Source: Prauserella isguenensis (GTDB lineage Bacteria; Actinomycetota; Actinomycetes; Mycobacteriales; Pseudonocardiaceae). From it: DNA of 64,000 nt. Numbering within the stretch: the stretch's first letter is position 1; each line of letters opens with the position of its first letter. The stretch lies in NCBI RefSeq assembly GCF_014191605.1, contig NZ_JACHWU010000003.1:124001-188000 (forward strand), given 5' to 3'. A program made the translations under genes and the position numbers. Of the stretch, positions 46,269 to 55,497 are shown in pieces. The notes beneath the pieces are model-generated. The model had not been told where the DNA came from and did not search any database. It worked only from the letters and a program-made list of their open reading frames with translations.

Positions 46269-47537
46269 ATGCGCGTGTTGATGCTCTCGTGGGAGTACCC
46301 GCCGGTCGTGGTCGGCGGACTCGCCCGGCATGTCCACGCCCTGGCCCGGCACCTCGTCGCCGACGGCCACGACGTGACGGTGCTGTGCCGGCACGTGGCG
46401 GGCAGCGATGCCGAGACGCATCCGACGTCCGACGAGGTCTCCGAGGGCGTGCGGATCATCCGCGTGGCCGAGGACCCGTTGCACGTGACGTTCGAACGCG
46501 ACCTGGTCGCCTGGACGCTGTCGATGGGCCACGCGATGATCCGCGCCGGGGCGCGGTTGGTTCGCGAATGGCCTCCGGACGTGGTGCACGCGCACGACTG
46601 GCTGGTCACCAATCCGGCCGTCGCGCTCGCGGACACCGCGGAGGTCCCGCTGGTCGGCACGATCCACGCCACCGAGGCCGGCAGGCACTCGGGATGGCTG
46701 TCGCACCCTCTGAACCAGCAGGTGCACTCGGCGGAGTGGTGGCTCGCCAACCGGTCCGACGCACTCATCACGTGCTCACAGGCGATGCGCCGCGAGGTGG
46801 CGCAGCTTTTCGACCTCGACACGGAGTCGATCAGCGTGATCCACAACGGCATCGAGGAACGGGGCTGGCAGGTACCCGCCACCGAGATCACCACCGCACG
46901 GCGGCGCCACAGCCCGGACGACGCTCCCCTGTTGCTCTACTTCGGCAGACTCGAGTGGGAGAAGGGCGTGCAGGACCTGCTCGAAGCCCTTCCCGCGGTG
47001 CGGGACCGGCATCCGGGCACCCGACTGGTCGTGGCAGGTGTCGGCCGGCATCACGACGAGCTCGTCGAGCAGGCCCGGACTCTCGGCCTGGCCGAGGCGA
47101 TCGACTTCGTCGGCCACCTGCCCGACCTACGGCTGCGGGCGGTGCTCGCAGCCGCCGACGCCGTGGTGCTGCCCAGCCGCTACGAGCCCTTCGGCATCGT
47201 CGCGCTCGAGGCGGCCGCGGCCCGGCGCCCGCTCGTGGCCTCCACCGCCGGAGGGCTCGGCGAGGTCGTGATCGACGGTGAGACCGGCTTGGCGTTCGAT
47301 CCGGGCGACGTGCGGGCCATCTCGGGCGCGGTCGACACCGTGCTGGCCGACACCGGCGCCGCGGAGCGGCGTGCCCGCGCCGCGCAGTCCCGACTGGCGG
47401 CCGATTTCGACTGGGCGCGGATCGCGGCCAGCACCGCGGACGTCTACCGCCGCACGCGGCCCGGCGGTCCTCAGGACCTGGCCCGGCCGAAAATCCCGAC
47501 CGGCAACGTCTTCGACCGCGACACCGGCGACACGTAA
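46269..47537 (+). CDS. GT4-family glycosyltransferase (Rv3032-like alpha-glucan synthase)
   Basis: 422-aa retaining GT-B enzyme. The N-terminal MLSWEYPPVVVGGLARHVHAL contains the glycogen-synthase-like GGL loop; C-terminal LYFGRLEWEKGVQDLLEAL and the EX7E motif in SRYEPFGIVALEA (about residue 306) complete the donor site. The mycobacterial counterpart elongates alpha-1,4-glucan chains of methylglucose lipopolysaccharide. It diverges from the GH2 gene across 235 bp and is separated from its expected partners (methyltransferase, GH57) by the inserted minus-strand pair ggt-GH2. Confidence 0.92.
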   Translation: MRVLMLSWEYPPVVVGGLARHVHALARHLVADGHDVTVLCRHVAGSDAETHPTSDEVSEGVRIIRVAEDPLHVTFERDLVAWTLSMGHAMIRAGARLVREWPPDVVHAHDWLVTNPAVALADTAEVPLVGTIHATEAGRHSGWLSHPLNQQVHSAEWWLANRSDALITCSQAMRREVAQLFDLDTESISVIHNGIEERGWQVPATEITTARRRHSPDDAPLLLYFGRLEWEKGVQDLLEALPAVRDRHPGTRLVVAGVGRHHDELVEQARTLGLAEAIDFVGHLPDLRLRAVLAAADAVVLPSRYEPFGIVALEAAAARRPLVASTAGGLGEVVIDGETGLAFDPGDVRAISGAVDTVLADTGAAERRARAAQSRLAADFDWARIAASTADVYRRTRPGGPQDLARPKIPTGNVFDRDTGDT

Positions 47538-47581
47538 CCGTCGACTGAAGCACCGCCCGGCGCGCCGCCCCGGCCCGGCCG

Positions 47582-47614
47582 GGTGGGGGACGCCTGCGAG
47601 CGGCGTCCCCCACC
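47582..47614. terminator. Bidirectional terminator between GT4 gene and protease gene
   Basis: A 13-bp stem (GGTGGGGGACGCC at 47582-47594 with 47602-47614) and a 7-nt loop lie between convergent stop codons 47537 and 47619. Confidence 0.87.
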
Positions 47615-47618
47615 GGCC

Positions 47619-48431
47619 TCACGCCCGGCCGGAGGCCAGCTGCCCGGCGATGTCGTCGGCGTAGGTGCCGACCCGCGCGTACACACCCGGATAGTTCGGA
47701 CGGGCGCAGCCGTTGCCCCACGACACGACACCGGCCAGCCTTCCGTCGACGACCAGCGGGCCGCCCGAGTCGCCCTGGCAGGCGTCGACGCCGCCGTCGG
47801 GAAGACCGGCACAGACCATGCCCTGGGCGTCGTACTCGGAGCCGTACGCGGTGGAGCAGTCCTCGTCCGACCTGACCGGCACAGTGCCCTGCAGCAACGT
47901 GTCCGACGACGAGCCGCCCTCCGACGTGGTCCCCCAGCCGGCGACCGTCGCGTCGGCGCCCGGCGTGTAGCTGGGCCCGTCCGGGGCGGAGGCGAGTTCG
48001 ATCGGTTCGCCGTCGGACACCGGCGAGGCGAGTGTGAGCACCGCGACGTCGGCGCCGGTGGTGACGCTGCTGTAGTCGGGGTGCACCCAGATGTCGCTGA
48101 CGGGTGTCTCGCTACCGTCGTTGGTGGTCAGATCCGTGCGGCCGGTGACGGCGACGACGTCGGCGGGGTCCTGACCTTCGGCGCAGTGCGCGGCCGTGAG
48201 GACCTTGTCCTCAGCGATCAGTGAACCGCCGCAGAACTGGAAACCCGACGCATCGGTGAGCGCGACGGCGTAGGGGAAGTCGGCGATGTCCGCGGGCGAT
48301 CCGCCGACGACGTCGGGCTTCACGCCGGCGTTCTCGTCGGCGTGGGCGACCGTGAGCGATCCGAATGCGACCGCGAGCACCGCCACGCTCACCCCCGCGG
48401 CGCGGGCGAAGGTGCGTGCGTTTCGAACCAT
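47619..48431 (-). CDS. Secreted trypsin-like serine protease (S1 family)
   Basis: 270-aa S1 protease. The signal peptide is ~1-31 (ends VAHA), a short propeptide follows, and mature enzyme begins at VVGGSPAD (41). The triad is His82 (LTAAHCA), Asp128 (GADVAVL) and Ser222 (GDSGGP). Asp216, six residues before Ser222, predicts trypsin-like cleavage after Arg/Lys. Six Cys fit the usual disulfides. Start ATG 48431 has GGAGG upstream. It closely resembles Streptomyces trypsin-type enzymes in layout. Confidence 0.94.
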   Translation of the reverse strand: MVRNARTFARAAGVSVAVLAVAFGSLTVAHADENAGVKPDVVGGSPADIADFPYAVALTDASGFQFCGGSLIAEDKVLTAAHCAEGQDPADVVAVTGRTDLTTNDGSETPVSDIWVHPDYSSVTTGADVAVLTLASPVSDGEPIELASAPDGPSYTPGADATVAGWGTTSEGGSSSDTLLQGTVPVRSDEDCSTAYGSEYDAQGMVCAGLPDGGVDACQGDSGGPLVVDGRLAGVVSWGNGCARPNYPGVYARVGTYADDIAGQLASGRA

Positions 48432-48763
48432 GGGAGCTGCCTCCAGTGTGGGAAAGTCACTGACCGTCCACCTATGGCAGCGCACCACACCCCGTCCCGA
48501 CAAGCGACGGAAGTACTGGTAAAACCGGACCTTGCCTCGCAGCGCGATCTCTGTTTTTCCTGCTCGAAGCACGTCTACCGCAGGTCCGAACCGGTGTGAA
48601 CGGCTGGTCGCCGTGCCCCGAACCGTCGCCGCGGCTTCCTCACATCGCCACGAACGGTCCACTCGTGCACCACACGACCACGCGAGCGGCCCGTTCGCGT
48701 CACCGCGGCAACGGCCCGTGGCGATCGGTCACCCATCCCACCCGGTGAGCACCTCCGCGGCTC
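48432..48763. other. 332-bp intergenic region upstream of the protease gene
   Basis: No gene, RNA or strong hairpin is visible. The part around 48510-48560 is less G+C-rich than its surroundings and probably holds the protease promoter on the minus strand; the stop of the DUF5313 gene lies at the far end. Confidence 0.4.
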
Positions 48764-49162
48764 TCACGATCGGTAGATCGCCTTGTAGGTCTCCCAGTCC
48801 TCGGCGCCTGCGGCGTTCTCCCGCTCCCGACGGATGGCGCGCGCCTGGCCGTACTCGTAGCCGTGCTTGGCGACGCGCAGCTCGACACTCTCGTCGCCGT
48901 AGGCCTGGGAGTAGAACACGCCCACCAGCATCGCCATCAGCGACAGCGACAGTCGCAAGCCCAGCGGGCCGGGCAGCAGAAGCCACACCGACGTGAGCGG
49001 GACCAGGTACACGAGGTTGCGGGCGGCGAGCCGCCAGCGCCACGCCCGGCTCGTCGCGTCCTTCAGCACCCAGGGCGCCAGTTCCTCCGGCAGCCGGCCG
49101 CCCACCGAGTAGCGGAGCCATCCGATCGGGCCGGGACGCACCTTCTCCTCGCCTGCAGCCAT
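48764..49162 (-). CDS. DUF5313-type membrane protein
   Basis: 132-aa protein with two membrane helices (about 48-65 and 68-85) after an N-terminal RPGPIGWLRYSVGGRLPEELAPW segment (interrupted here by the start of a WVLKDATSRAWRWR basic stretch). The layout matches the DUF5313 family of mycobacteria and relatives; function unknown. The ATG at 49162 is chosen because the frame further upstream runs through the operator and into the divergent regulator gene. It starts 47 bp from the OhrR-type gene, and the operator between them suggests it is in that regulon. Confidence 0.75.
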   Translation of the reverse strand: MAAGEEKVRPGPIGWLRYSVGGRLPEELAPWVLKDATSRAWRWRLAARNLVYLVPLTSVWLLLPGPLGLRLSLSLMAMLVGVFYSQAYGDESVELRVAKHGYEYGQARAIRRERENAAGAEDWETYKAIYRS

Positions 49163-49172
49163 AATCGACAGG

Positions 49173-49192
49173 CTAACAGTTAGTGCACTAAC
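49173..49192. promoter_or_regulatory. Operator between DUF5313 gene and ohrR-type gene
   Basis: A perfect 14-bp palindrome, GTTAGTGCACTAAC, lies at 49179-49192, and a third half site CTAAC (49173-49177) forms a second inverted repeat, CTAAC-A-GTTAG, with its left arm. It sits 17 nt upstream of the regulator start and 11 nt upstream of the DUF5313 start. This is a typical MarR/OhrR-type site and implies autoregulation and control of both genes. Confidence 0.75.
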
Positions 49193-49208
49193 CGACGGAG
49201 TGACGGCG

Positions 49209-49655
49209 ATGACGGACATCGATCTGGGAGAGAACCCGCTCGCACTGGAACGACAGGTGTGCTTCGCCTTGTCGATCGCGTCCCGGAGCGTCATCGGTAT
49301 CTACCGGCCGCTGCTCGAACCACACGGGCTCACCCACCCGCAGTACCTCGTACTGCTCGCACTGTGGGAACAATCCCCTCGTTCCGTGCGCGACCTCGGC
49401 GAGACGTTGTGTTCCGAGCCCGCCACGCTCTCGCCGTTGCTCAAACGTCTGGAGACGTTGGGGTATGTCGCGCGCAGGCGGCGCACAGGCGACGAGCGCA
49501 CCCTCGAGGTGTCGCTGACCGATGCGGGACAGCGGCTCCGCACCGAGGCCGAGCGCATCCCGTACCGCGTCGTCGAACGCCTGGGCCTCGACGTCGAGGA
49601 ACTCGAGCAGCTCAACGCCGCACTGCACCGCGTGATCGAGGCTGCGCGTCACTGA
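49209..49655 (+). CDS. ohrR: OhrR-type MarR-family peroxide-sensing repressor
   Basis: 148-aa MarR regulator. The N-terminal VCFALSIASRSVIGIYRPLLE and GLTHPQYLVLLALWE segments are those of OhrR, and Cys18 lies at the place of the OhrR reactive Cys that senses organic hydroperoxides. The wing helix-turn-helix is SVRDLGETLCSEPATLSPLL, then KRLETLGYVARRR. A second Cys (in LCSEPATL) could allow disulfide formation. The ATG at 49209 has GGAG at 8-nt spacing; the GTG at 49200 is disfavoured. No ohr gene is beside it; the only neighbour in the apparent operator range is DUF5313. Confidence 0.87.
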   Translation: MTDIDLGENPLALERQVCFALSIASRSVIGIYRPLLEPHGLTHPQYLVLLALWEQSPRSVRDLGETLCSEPATLSPLLKRLETLGYVARRRRTGDERTLEVSLTDAGQRLRTEAERIPYRVVERLGLDVEELEQLNAALHRVIEAARH

Positions 49656-49707
49656 GCGGCCGGCCGGCGATGCCCGCCGCCCACCTCTCCCCTGCCTCGC
49701 GCGCGAA

Positions 49708-49750
49708 GGGCACCGCCTGCCGCAAGGCGGGGATGCGGCAGGCGGTGCCC
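49708..49750. terminator. Bidirectional terminator between ohrR and aceB
   Basis: A perfect 16-bp stem (core GGGCACCGCCTGCCGC, 49708-49723 with 49735-49750), with outer GCGCGAA/TTCGCGC pairing, lies between convergent stops 49655 and 49763. Confidence 0.88.
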
Positions 49751-49762
49751 GGGTTCGCGCTG

Positions 49763-51370
49763 TCAGACCGTGGCGTTGGTCAGGTAGCGCGCGTACGCAC
49801 CCGTGGTGACGAAGCCCGGCAGCTTCTCCCCGAGCGCTGTCTCGACGAAGAGCTCACGCGCGTCGGAAAGCCGGGTCTCATCCCCAAGATCGGCACGCAT
49901 CGCGGCGAGTTCCTCGTCGAGCCATTCGGTGACCAGCTCACGGCTGACGACGGTGCCGTCGGTGAGCTTGGTGTCGTGGCGGATCCACTGCCACACCTGG
50001 CAGCGGGCGATCTCCGCCGTGGCGGCGTCCTCCATCAGCCCGTGGATGGCGGCGGCGCCGGTGCCGCGCAGCCACGCGTCGAGGTACCGGAGCGCGACGT
50101 TGATGTTGCCGCGCACACCCTCCTCGGTGACCTCGCCGCCCGCGCTGGCGACGTCGAGCAGGTCGGCCGCGGTGACGTCGACGTCGTCGCGCAGCACCGC
50201 GAGCTGGTTCGGCTCGTCGCCCAGGACGGTGTCGAACGCCTCCCGGCACGTGCCGACCAAGCCCGGGTGGGCGACCCAGGAGCCGTCGAACCCGTCGGCC
50301 GCCTCACGCTGCTTGTCCTGCCGCACCTTCTCGAACGCGGCGGCGTTGGCCTCCTCGTCCCGGCTCGGGATGGCCGCGGCCATGCCGCCGATCGCGTGTG
50401 CCCCGCGCCGGTGGCAGGTCTGCACCAACCGCTCGGTGTAGGCCCGCATGAACGGGACGGTCATCGTGACGTCACCGCGGTCGGGAAGCACGAAGTCCGC
50501 GCCGGCCTCGCCGAAGGTCTTGATCATCGAGAAGATGTAGTCCCAGCGGCCCGCGTTGAGACCCGCCGCGTGTTCGCGCAGTTCGTAGAGGATCTCGTCC
50601 ATCTCGAAGGCCGCCGTGATGGTCTCGATCAGCACGGTCGCGCGGATCGTGCCCTGCGGCAGGCCGATCTCCCGCTGGGCCGTGCGGAACACGTCGTTCC
50701 ACAGCCGCGCCTCGTGGTGGCTTTCGAGCTTCGGCAGGTAGAAGTACGGGCCGAGTCCCTTCGCCACGAGCCGCTTGGCGTTGTGGAAGAAGTAGAGGCC
50801 GAAGTCGAACAGGCTGGCCGACACCGGGCGTCCGTCGATCCGGACGTGCTTCTCCACGAGGTGCCAGCCGCGCGGGCGGACGACGGGGGTGGCCGGGTCC
50901 TCGCCGATCGTGTAGTGCTTGCCGCCCGATTCGAAGTCGATGTTCCGCCGGACCGCGTCGTAGAGGTTCAGCTGACCGCCGACGACGTTCTCCCAGGTCG
51001 GCGATGTGGCGTCCTCGAAGTCGGCCAGCCACACCTTCGCACCCGAGTTGAGGGCGTTGACGGTCATCCTGCGATCGACCGGTCCGGTGATCTCCACCCG
51101 CCGGTCCTCCAGGCCCGGAGCGGGCGACGCCACCTGCCAGGAGGCGTCGTCGCGAATCGCCGCGGTCTCGGGCAGGAAGTCGAGCTGCTCCTCACCGGCT
51201 GCGATCCGCTCGCGGCGGTGACGCCGCACGTCGAGCAGTTCGCGGCGGCGCTCGGCGAAGGCGTTGTCCAGCTTCGCCACGAACGCGAGCGCGGCGGGGG
51301 TGAGGATCTCGTCGTAGCGGCTTGCGATCTCGCCGGTGACGGTCAGCCTGTGGTCGAACCTGTCAGCCAT
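49763..51370 (-). CDS. aceB: Malate synthase A
   Basis: 535-aa malate synthase of the A type, condensing glyoxylate and acetyl-CoA to malate in the glyoxylate shunt. Family segments include [60 protein letters not shown] (catalytic region) and [10 protein letters not shown]. The length distinguishes it from the ~730-aa malate synthase G. The start is ATG 51370. It follows aceA in the same direction, but a strong hairpin between them indicates separate control. Confidence 0.96.
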   Translation of the reverse strand: MADRFDHRLTVTGEIASRYDEILTPAALAFVAKLDNAFAERRRELLDVRRHRRERIAAGEEQLDFLPETAAIRDDASWQVASPAPGLEDRRVEITGPVDRRMTVNALNSGAKVWLADFEDATSPTWENVVGGQLNLYDAVRRNIDFESGGKHYTIGEDPATPVVRPRGWHLVEKHVRIDGRPVSASLFDFGLYFFHNAKRLVAKGLGPYFYLPKLESHHEARLWNDVFRTAQREIGLPQGTIRATVLIETITAAFEMDEILYELREHAAGLNAGRWDYIFSMIKTFGEAGADFVLPDRGDVTMTVPFMRAYTERLVQTCHRRGAHAIGGMAAAIPSRDEEANAAAFEKVRQDKQREAADGFDGSWVAHPGLVGTCREAFDTVLGDEPNQLAVLRDDVDVTAADLLDVASAGGEVTEEGVRGNINVALRYLDAWLRGTGAAAIHGLMEDAATAEIARCQVWQWIRHDTKLTDGTVVSRELVTEWLDEELAAMRADLGDETRLSDARELFVETALGEKLPGFVTTGAYARYLTNATV

Positions 51371-51431
51371 GATCGGACCCCTCTCGGGCGGGCACTCCGG
51401 GCGACGATCGCTGCGGAGTGGGGTGGAAAAA

Positions 51432-51469
51432 CGGGTGGGCCGGTCCGGTGGAAGTGACCGGCCCACCCG
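51432..51469 (-). terminator. Terminator of aceA
   Basis: A 14-bp stem (CGGGTGGGCCGGTC at 51432-51445 with 51456-51469) and a 10-nt loop lie 52-89 nt after the aceA stop, ahead of aceB. Confidence 0.82.
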
Positions 51470-51520
51470 CTATGGGGTGTCACGGGGAGCGCTACGCAAC
51501 GGCCGTGACACGCTGTTTTC

Positions 51521-52798
51521 TCAGAACTGCGCTTCCTCGGTGGAACCGGTCAGCGCCGTGGTGGAGCTCTCCGGGTTCAGCGCGGTGGACACCAGGTCGA
51601 ACCAGCCGGTGCCGACCTCGCGCTGGTGCTTCGTGGCGGTGTAGCCACGCTCCTCCGAGGCGAACTCGCGCTCCTGCAGGTCGACGTAGGCCGTCATGCC
51701 CTCACGGGCGTAGCCGTGAGCCAGGTCGAACATCGAGTAGTTCAGCGCGTGGAAGCCGGCCAGCGTGATGAACTGGAACTTGAAGCCCATCGCGCCGAGC
51801 TCACGCTGGAAGCGCGCGATCGTGTCGGCGTCGAGGTGCTTGCTCCAGTTGAACGACGGCGAGCAGTTGTAGGCGAGCATCTGGTCCGGGTACTCGGCCT
51901 TGACCGCCTCGGCGAACTTGCGGGCCACCTCGAGGTCCGGCGTGCCGGTCTCCATCCAGATGAGGTCGGAGTACGGCGCGTAGGCCTTGGCACGCTCGAT
52001 GCAGGGCTCGATGCCGTTGCGGACCTTGTAGAAGCCCTCGGAGGTGCGCTCGCCGGTCAGGAACTGCTGGTCGCGCTCGTCGACGTCGCTGGTCATGAGC
52101 GTCGCGGCCTCGGCGTCGGTGCGGGCGATGATGAGCGACGGAACGTCCATCACGTCGGAGGCGAGCCGGGCGGCGTTCAGCGTCCGCTCGTGCTGCTTCG
52201 TCGGGATGAGGACCTTGCCGCCCAGGTGGCCGCACTTCTTCTCGGAGGCCAGCTGGTCCTCCCAGTGCACACCCGCGGCACCGGCGCTGATCATGCCCTT
52301 CATCAGCTCGAACGCGTTGAGCGGGCCACCGAAGCCCGCCTCGGCGTCGGCGACGATCGGCGCGTACCAGTCGATGTCGGTGTTGCCCTCGGACCAGGCG
52401 ATCTGGTCGGCGCGGCCGAGCGCGTTGTTGATGCGGCGCACGACGGCCGGAACCGAGTTGGCCGGGTACAGGCTCTGGTCCGGGTAGGTCTGGCCGGACA
52501 GGTTGGCGTCGGCCGCGACCTGCCAGCCGGACAGGTAGATCGCCTTGAGGCCGGCACGCACCTGCTGGACGGCCTGGTTACCGGTCAGCGCACCGAGGGC
52601 GTGGACGTAGTCCTCGGTGTGCAGCAGGTCCCACAGCTTCTCGGCACCACGGCGCGCGAGCGTGTTCTCCTCGACGACGCTGCCGCGCAGCTTGGCGACG
52701 TCCTCCGCGGTGTAGGCGCGCTCGACACCCTTCCAGCGGGGGTCGTTGTCCCACTTCTTCTTCAGCTCCGCGGCCGTCTGCTCCAGGTTCTGTGCCAT
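51521..52798 (-). CDS. aceA: Isocitrate lyase
   Basis: 425-aa isocitrate lyase, splitting isocitrate to succinate and glyoxylate. The catalytic KKCGH motif carries Cys189 ([12 protein letters not shown]). Other family segments are [20 protein letters not shown] and [14 protein letters not shown]. Normal length for the actinobacterial short form. ATG 52798 follows GGTGGAGAG at good spacing; the much longer open frame upstream of it is a read-through over the antisense regulator region. The RamB-like gene diverges from it, with TTTGCAAA-type sites in the shared region. Confidence 0.97.
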   Translation of the reverse strand: MAQNLEQTAAELKKKWDNDPRWKGVERAYTAEDVAKLRGSVVEENTLARRGAEKLWDLLHTEDYVHALGALTGNQAVQQVRAGLKAIYLSGWQVAADANLSGQTYPDQSLYPANSVPAVVRRINNALGRADQIAWSEGNTDIDWYAPIVADAEAGFGGPLNAFELMKGMISAGAAGVHWEDQLASEKKCGHLGGKVLIPTKQHERTLNAARLASDVMDVPSLIIARTDAEAATLMTSDVDERDQQFLTGERTSEGFYKVRNGIEPCIERAKAYAPYSDLIWMETGTPDLEVARKFAEAVKAEYPDQMLAYNCSPSFNWSKHLDADTIARFQRELGAMGFKFQFITLAGFHALNYSMFDLAHGYAREGMTAYVDLQEREFASEERGYTATKHQREVGTGWFDLVSTALNPESSTTALTGSTEEAQF

Positions 52799-52811
52799 CG
52801 AACTCTCCACC

Positions 52812-52934
52812 TTTGCGAACTTTGCGATTGACTCGCTGTGTAGATCGACCATGACATGCGCTGCGAAAACTCGGCCACATCTCCAATTTGCAAATTTCTG
52901 CAAAATTTCCGTAGGATGTTGCGAAGGTTGCGAA
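52812..52934. promoter_or_regulatory. RamB-type operator sites in the aceA-ramB intergenic region
   Basis: A perfect palindrome AATTTGCAAATT (52885-52896) is followed by CTGCAAAATTT (52898-52908). Further half-matches are TTTGCGAA (52812-52819), TTTGCGAT (52821-52828) and two TTGCGAA (52919-52925, 52928-52934). In Corynebacterium RamB binds TTTGCAAA-like boxes to control aceA, aceB and its own gene. The A/T-rich stretch stands out in this G+C-rich sequence. Binding here is inferred. Confidence 0.72.
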
Positions 52935-53023
52935 CAGGGCATTCGCACGAACGGGAAAACACGAACACTGAACCGGTTACTTGACCGTTTCGGTACGAAA
53001 GATCTACGGGATGTGAGGCTGCG

Positions 53024-54457
53024 ATGGACAAGACTTTCGCCGGGGGCAAGCTCCGCCATTTGAGGGAGAGCCGCTCGATGAGCCAGGCGGACATGGCCCG
53101 ACTCCTCGACATCTCGCCCAGCTACCTCAATCAGATCGAGCACAACTCCCGTCCGCTGACCGTTCCGGTGCTGTTGCGGATCACCGAGGCGTTCGGTGTC
53201 GACACCGAGTTCTTCTCCAACACCGACACCGCGCGCCTGGTCGCGGACGTCAAGGAGGCGCTGCTCGACGAGGCGGTCGGCATCGAGGCCACGACCGGCG
53301 AACTCAACGAGCTCGCGTCCAACCTGCCCAACGTGGCGTCCGCCCTGGTCAAACTGCATCGCAGCTACCGCAACGCCGTCGAGACCACCGCAGCGCTGGT
53401 GACCGAGAACGGCATGGGCCAGCACGGCAGCGCCGCCGCTCCCCTCCCCCACGAGGAGGTGCGCGACTTCTTCTACGAACGCGAGAACTACGTCGGCGAA
53501 CTCGACGAGCGCGCCGAACGCATGGCCGCCGACATGGGCCTGCGCCGCGGCGAGACGGTGCACCGCACGCTGCTGGACCGGCTGACCGACCACTACGGTG
53601 TGCAGGTCACGAGCGACGGCCTCGACGAGTCGGCGGGTCAGCAGCACCGGTACGAGCCCGATGCGAAGATCCTGCGACTGGCCCCGAGCCTGCGGATCGG
53701 GCAGCGCGCGTTCCGCATGGCCTCGCAGATCGCGCTGCTCGAGTACGACGACCTGATCACCGACCTCGCCGACTCGTGGGCCTTCTCCGGCCCGGCGGCG
53801 CGGTCGCTCGCCCGCGTGGGCCTGGCGAATTACTTCGCGGGTGCGCTGATCCTGCCGTACGGGCCGTTCCTGTCGATGGCGGAGAAGTACCGCTACGACA
53901 TCGAGCGGCTGTGCGACGAGTTCGGCGTCGGGTTCGAGACGGTCTGCCACCGCCTGTCCACGCTGCAACGGCCGAAGGCGCGCGGCGTGCCGTTCTCGTT
54001 CGTGCGCGTGGACCGGGCCGGCAACATGTCGAAGCGCCAGTCGGCGGCGGGGTTCCACTTCTCCCGGGTGGGCGGCGCGTGCCCGCTGTGGAACATCTAC
54101 GAGGCGTTCACCTCGCCGGGCAAGGTCATCACGCAGGTGGCGACACTGCCGGACGGCAAGAGCTACTTCTGGATCGCACGCACGATCTCCCGCAATGTCG
54201 GTGGCTACGCGAGCCCCGGCAAGACGTTCTCCGTCGGCCTCGGTTGCGAGCTGCGGCACGCCCGGCGACTGGTGTACTCGGCGGGCCTCGACCTCGACGA
54301 TCGGACCGCGGCCACCCCGATCGGCATGGGCTGCAAGGTGTGTGAACGCCCCGCTTGCCCGCAGCGGGCGTTCCCGCACATCGGCAAGCAACTCACGGTT
54401 GACGAGAACACCAGCACGTTCGTCCCGTACCCGGCGGTGCCGAAACCGGAGGAGTGA
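53024..54457 (+). CDS. ramB: RamB-like regulator of acetate/glyoxylate metabolism
   Basis: 477-aa XRE-type regulator. Residues ~9-65 are an HTH_3 domain ([20 protein letters not shown], then [16 protein letters not shown]). The middle contains an IrrE/ImmA-like region of the DUF955 type ([17 protein letters not shown]) and the C-terminus is a DUF2083-type domain with the Cys-rich [15 protein letters not shown]. RamB proteins have this layout and length (~475 aa) and repress or activate glyoxylate shunt genes by carbon source. It diverges from aceA; the two share 225 bp with candidate RamB boxes. Start ATG 53024. Confidence 0.92.
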   Translation: MDKTFAGGKLRHLRESRSMSQADMARLLDISPSYLNQIEHNSRPLTVPVLLRITEAFGVDTEFFSNTDTARLVADVKEALLDEAVGIEATTGELNELASNLPNVASALVKLHRSYRNAVETTAALVTENGMGQHGSAAAPLPHEEVRDFFYERENYVGELDERAERMAADMGLRRGETVHRTLLDRLTDHYGVQVTSDGLDESAGQQHRYEPDAKILRLAPSLRIGQRAFRMASQIALLEYDDLITDLADSWAFSGPAARSLARVGLANYFAGALILPYGPFLSMAEKYRYDIERLCDEFGVGFETVCHRLSTLQRPKARGVPFSFVRVDRAGNMSKRQSAAGFHFSRVGGACPLWNIYEAFTSPGKVITQVATLPDGKSYFWIARTISRNVGGYASPGKTFSVGLGCELRHARRLVYSAGLDLDDRTAATPIGMGCKVCERPACPQRAFPHIGKQLTVDENTSTFVPYPAVPKPEE

Positions 54458-55444
54458 TCAGCCCCGCTCGGCCGACCCGGTCGCGGCGAAGGCGCGACGG
54501 TAGGCGGTCGGGGTGAGGCCGGTGTGCTCGGCAAGCCGGGTGCGGAGGTTGGCGGCCGTGCCCAGGCCGCTGTCGCGTGCGATGCGGTCGACGGCGAGCT
54601 CGGTCCGTTCGAGCAGCCGGCGGGCGTGCTCGACCCGTACCGCGGTCAGCCACTGGATCGGGGTGCAGCCGAGTTCGGCACGGAAGCGCCGGTGCAGGGT
54701 CGCCGGGCTCATCACCGCCCTGGCGGCGAGGTCGGCGACCGTGAGCGGCCCGGTCGCGTGGTGTTCGGCCCAGTTCAGCGCTCCGGCGAGCGGGCTTTCC
54801 GCCTCCTTGGGGATGGGCCGTTCGACGAACTGCCGTTGCCCACCGGGACGGTGTCCCGGGAAGACGAGGCGGCGCGCGACGGCGGCGGCGATCTCGGCGC
54901 CGTGGTCGCGGCGGACGACGTGGAGCGCCAGGTCGAGGGCCGCGGCGCTGCCTGCCGCGGTGAGGATGTCGCCGTCGTCGACGAACAGGACGGCGTCGTC
55001 GACGACCACGCGCGGGAAACGGTCGCGGAACTCGTCGGCCCACTGCCAGTGCATCGTGGCGCGGCGCCCGTCCAGTACCCCCGCGTCGGCGAGGGTGAAC
55101 GCCCCGCTGCACATCCCGACCATCCGGGCGCCGCGCTCGTGGGCCCGGAGGACCGCCTGCAGCACCTCGGGGTGGTGCGGCGTGTCGGTGTCGGGCCGGT
55201 TCGGGACGATCACCGTGTCCGCGTCGTCCAGCGCCGACAGTCCCGCGATGCCGGTCATGGCGAAGAAGCCCTGCCGCATCGGCACTGTCGACCCCCGTGC
55301 GCACAGCCGCACGTCATAGAGCAGCCCACCGACCTCGGGACGGTCGATGCCGAGAACCTCGGTCACGCAGGCCAGTTCGAAGGGGTTGGAGCCCTCGTCG
55401 ACGAGCGCGACGACCCGGTGCAAGCGCGAGGATTGTTGCGGCAT
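54458..55444 (-). CDS. GlxA-type AraC-family regulator with DJ-1/PfpI domain
   Basis: 328-aa regulator. The N-terminal DJ-1/PfpI domain (1-200) includes the nucleophile-elbow-like VGMCSGAFTLADAG with Cys112. The C-terminal AraC DNA-binding domain (~225-320) includes MSPATLHRRFRAELGCTPIQ and the second HTH SGLGTAANLRTRLAEHTGLT, then PTAYRR. GlxA-type proteins sense small metabolites, but the ligand is unknown. Its stop abuts the ramB stop (54457/54458). The divergent cupin gene begins 53 bp from its start and is a likely target. Confidence 0.92.
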   Translation of the reverse strand: MPQQSSRLHRVVALVDEGSNPFELACVTEVLGIDRPEVGGLLYDVRLCARGSTVPMRQGFFAMTGIAGLSALDDADTVIVPNRPDTDTPHHPEVLQAVLRAHERGARMVGMCSGAFTLADAGVLDGRRATMHWQWADEFRDRFPRVVVDDAVLFVDDGDILTAAGSAAALDLALHVVRRDHGAEIAAAVARRLVFPGHRPGGQRQFVERPIPKEAESPLAGALNWAEHHATGPLTVADLAARAVMSPATLHRRFRAELGCTPIQWLTAVRVEHARRLLERTELAVDRIARDSGLGTAANLRTRLAEHTGLTPTAYRRAFAATGSAERG

Positions 55445-55497
55445 GCGTCATTCCTTGCACTGGTCGGGACGAAGCGCAAGACGCAGGATCTCCGGAC

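Noticed and set aside
49200-49208. GTG 49200 as start of the OhrR-type gene
   Set aside because: The GGAG lies at its own position; spacing only suits the ATG at 49209.
52799-54391. aceA starting upstream of 52798, giving a protein of over 900 aa
   Set aside because: The extra N-terminus is antisense to ramB and has no homology-like pattern; ATG 52798 has a good ribosome binding site and gives the family length.
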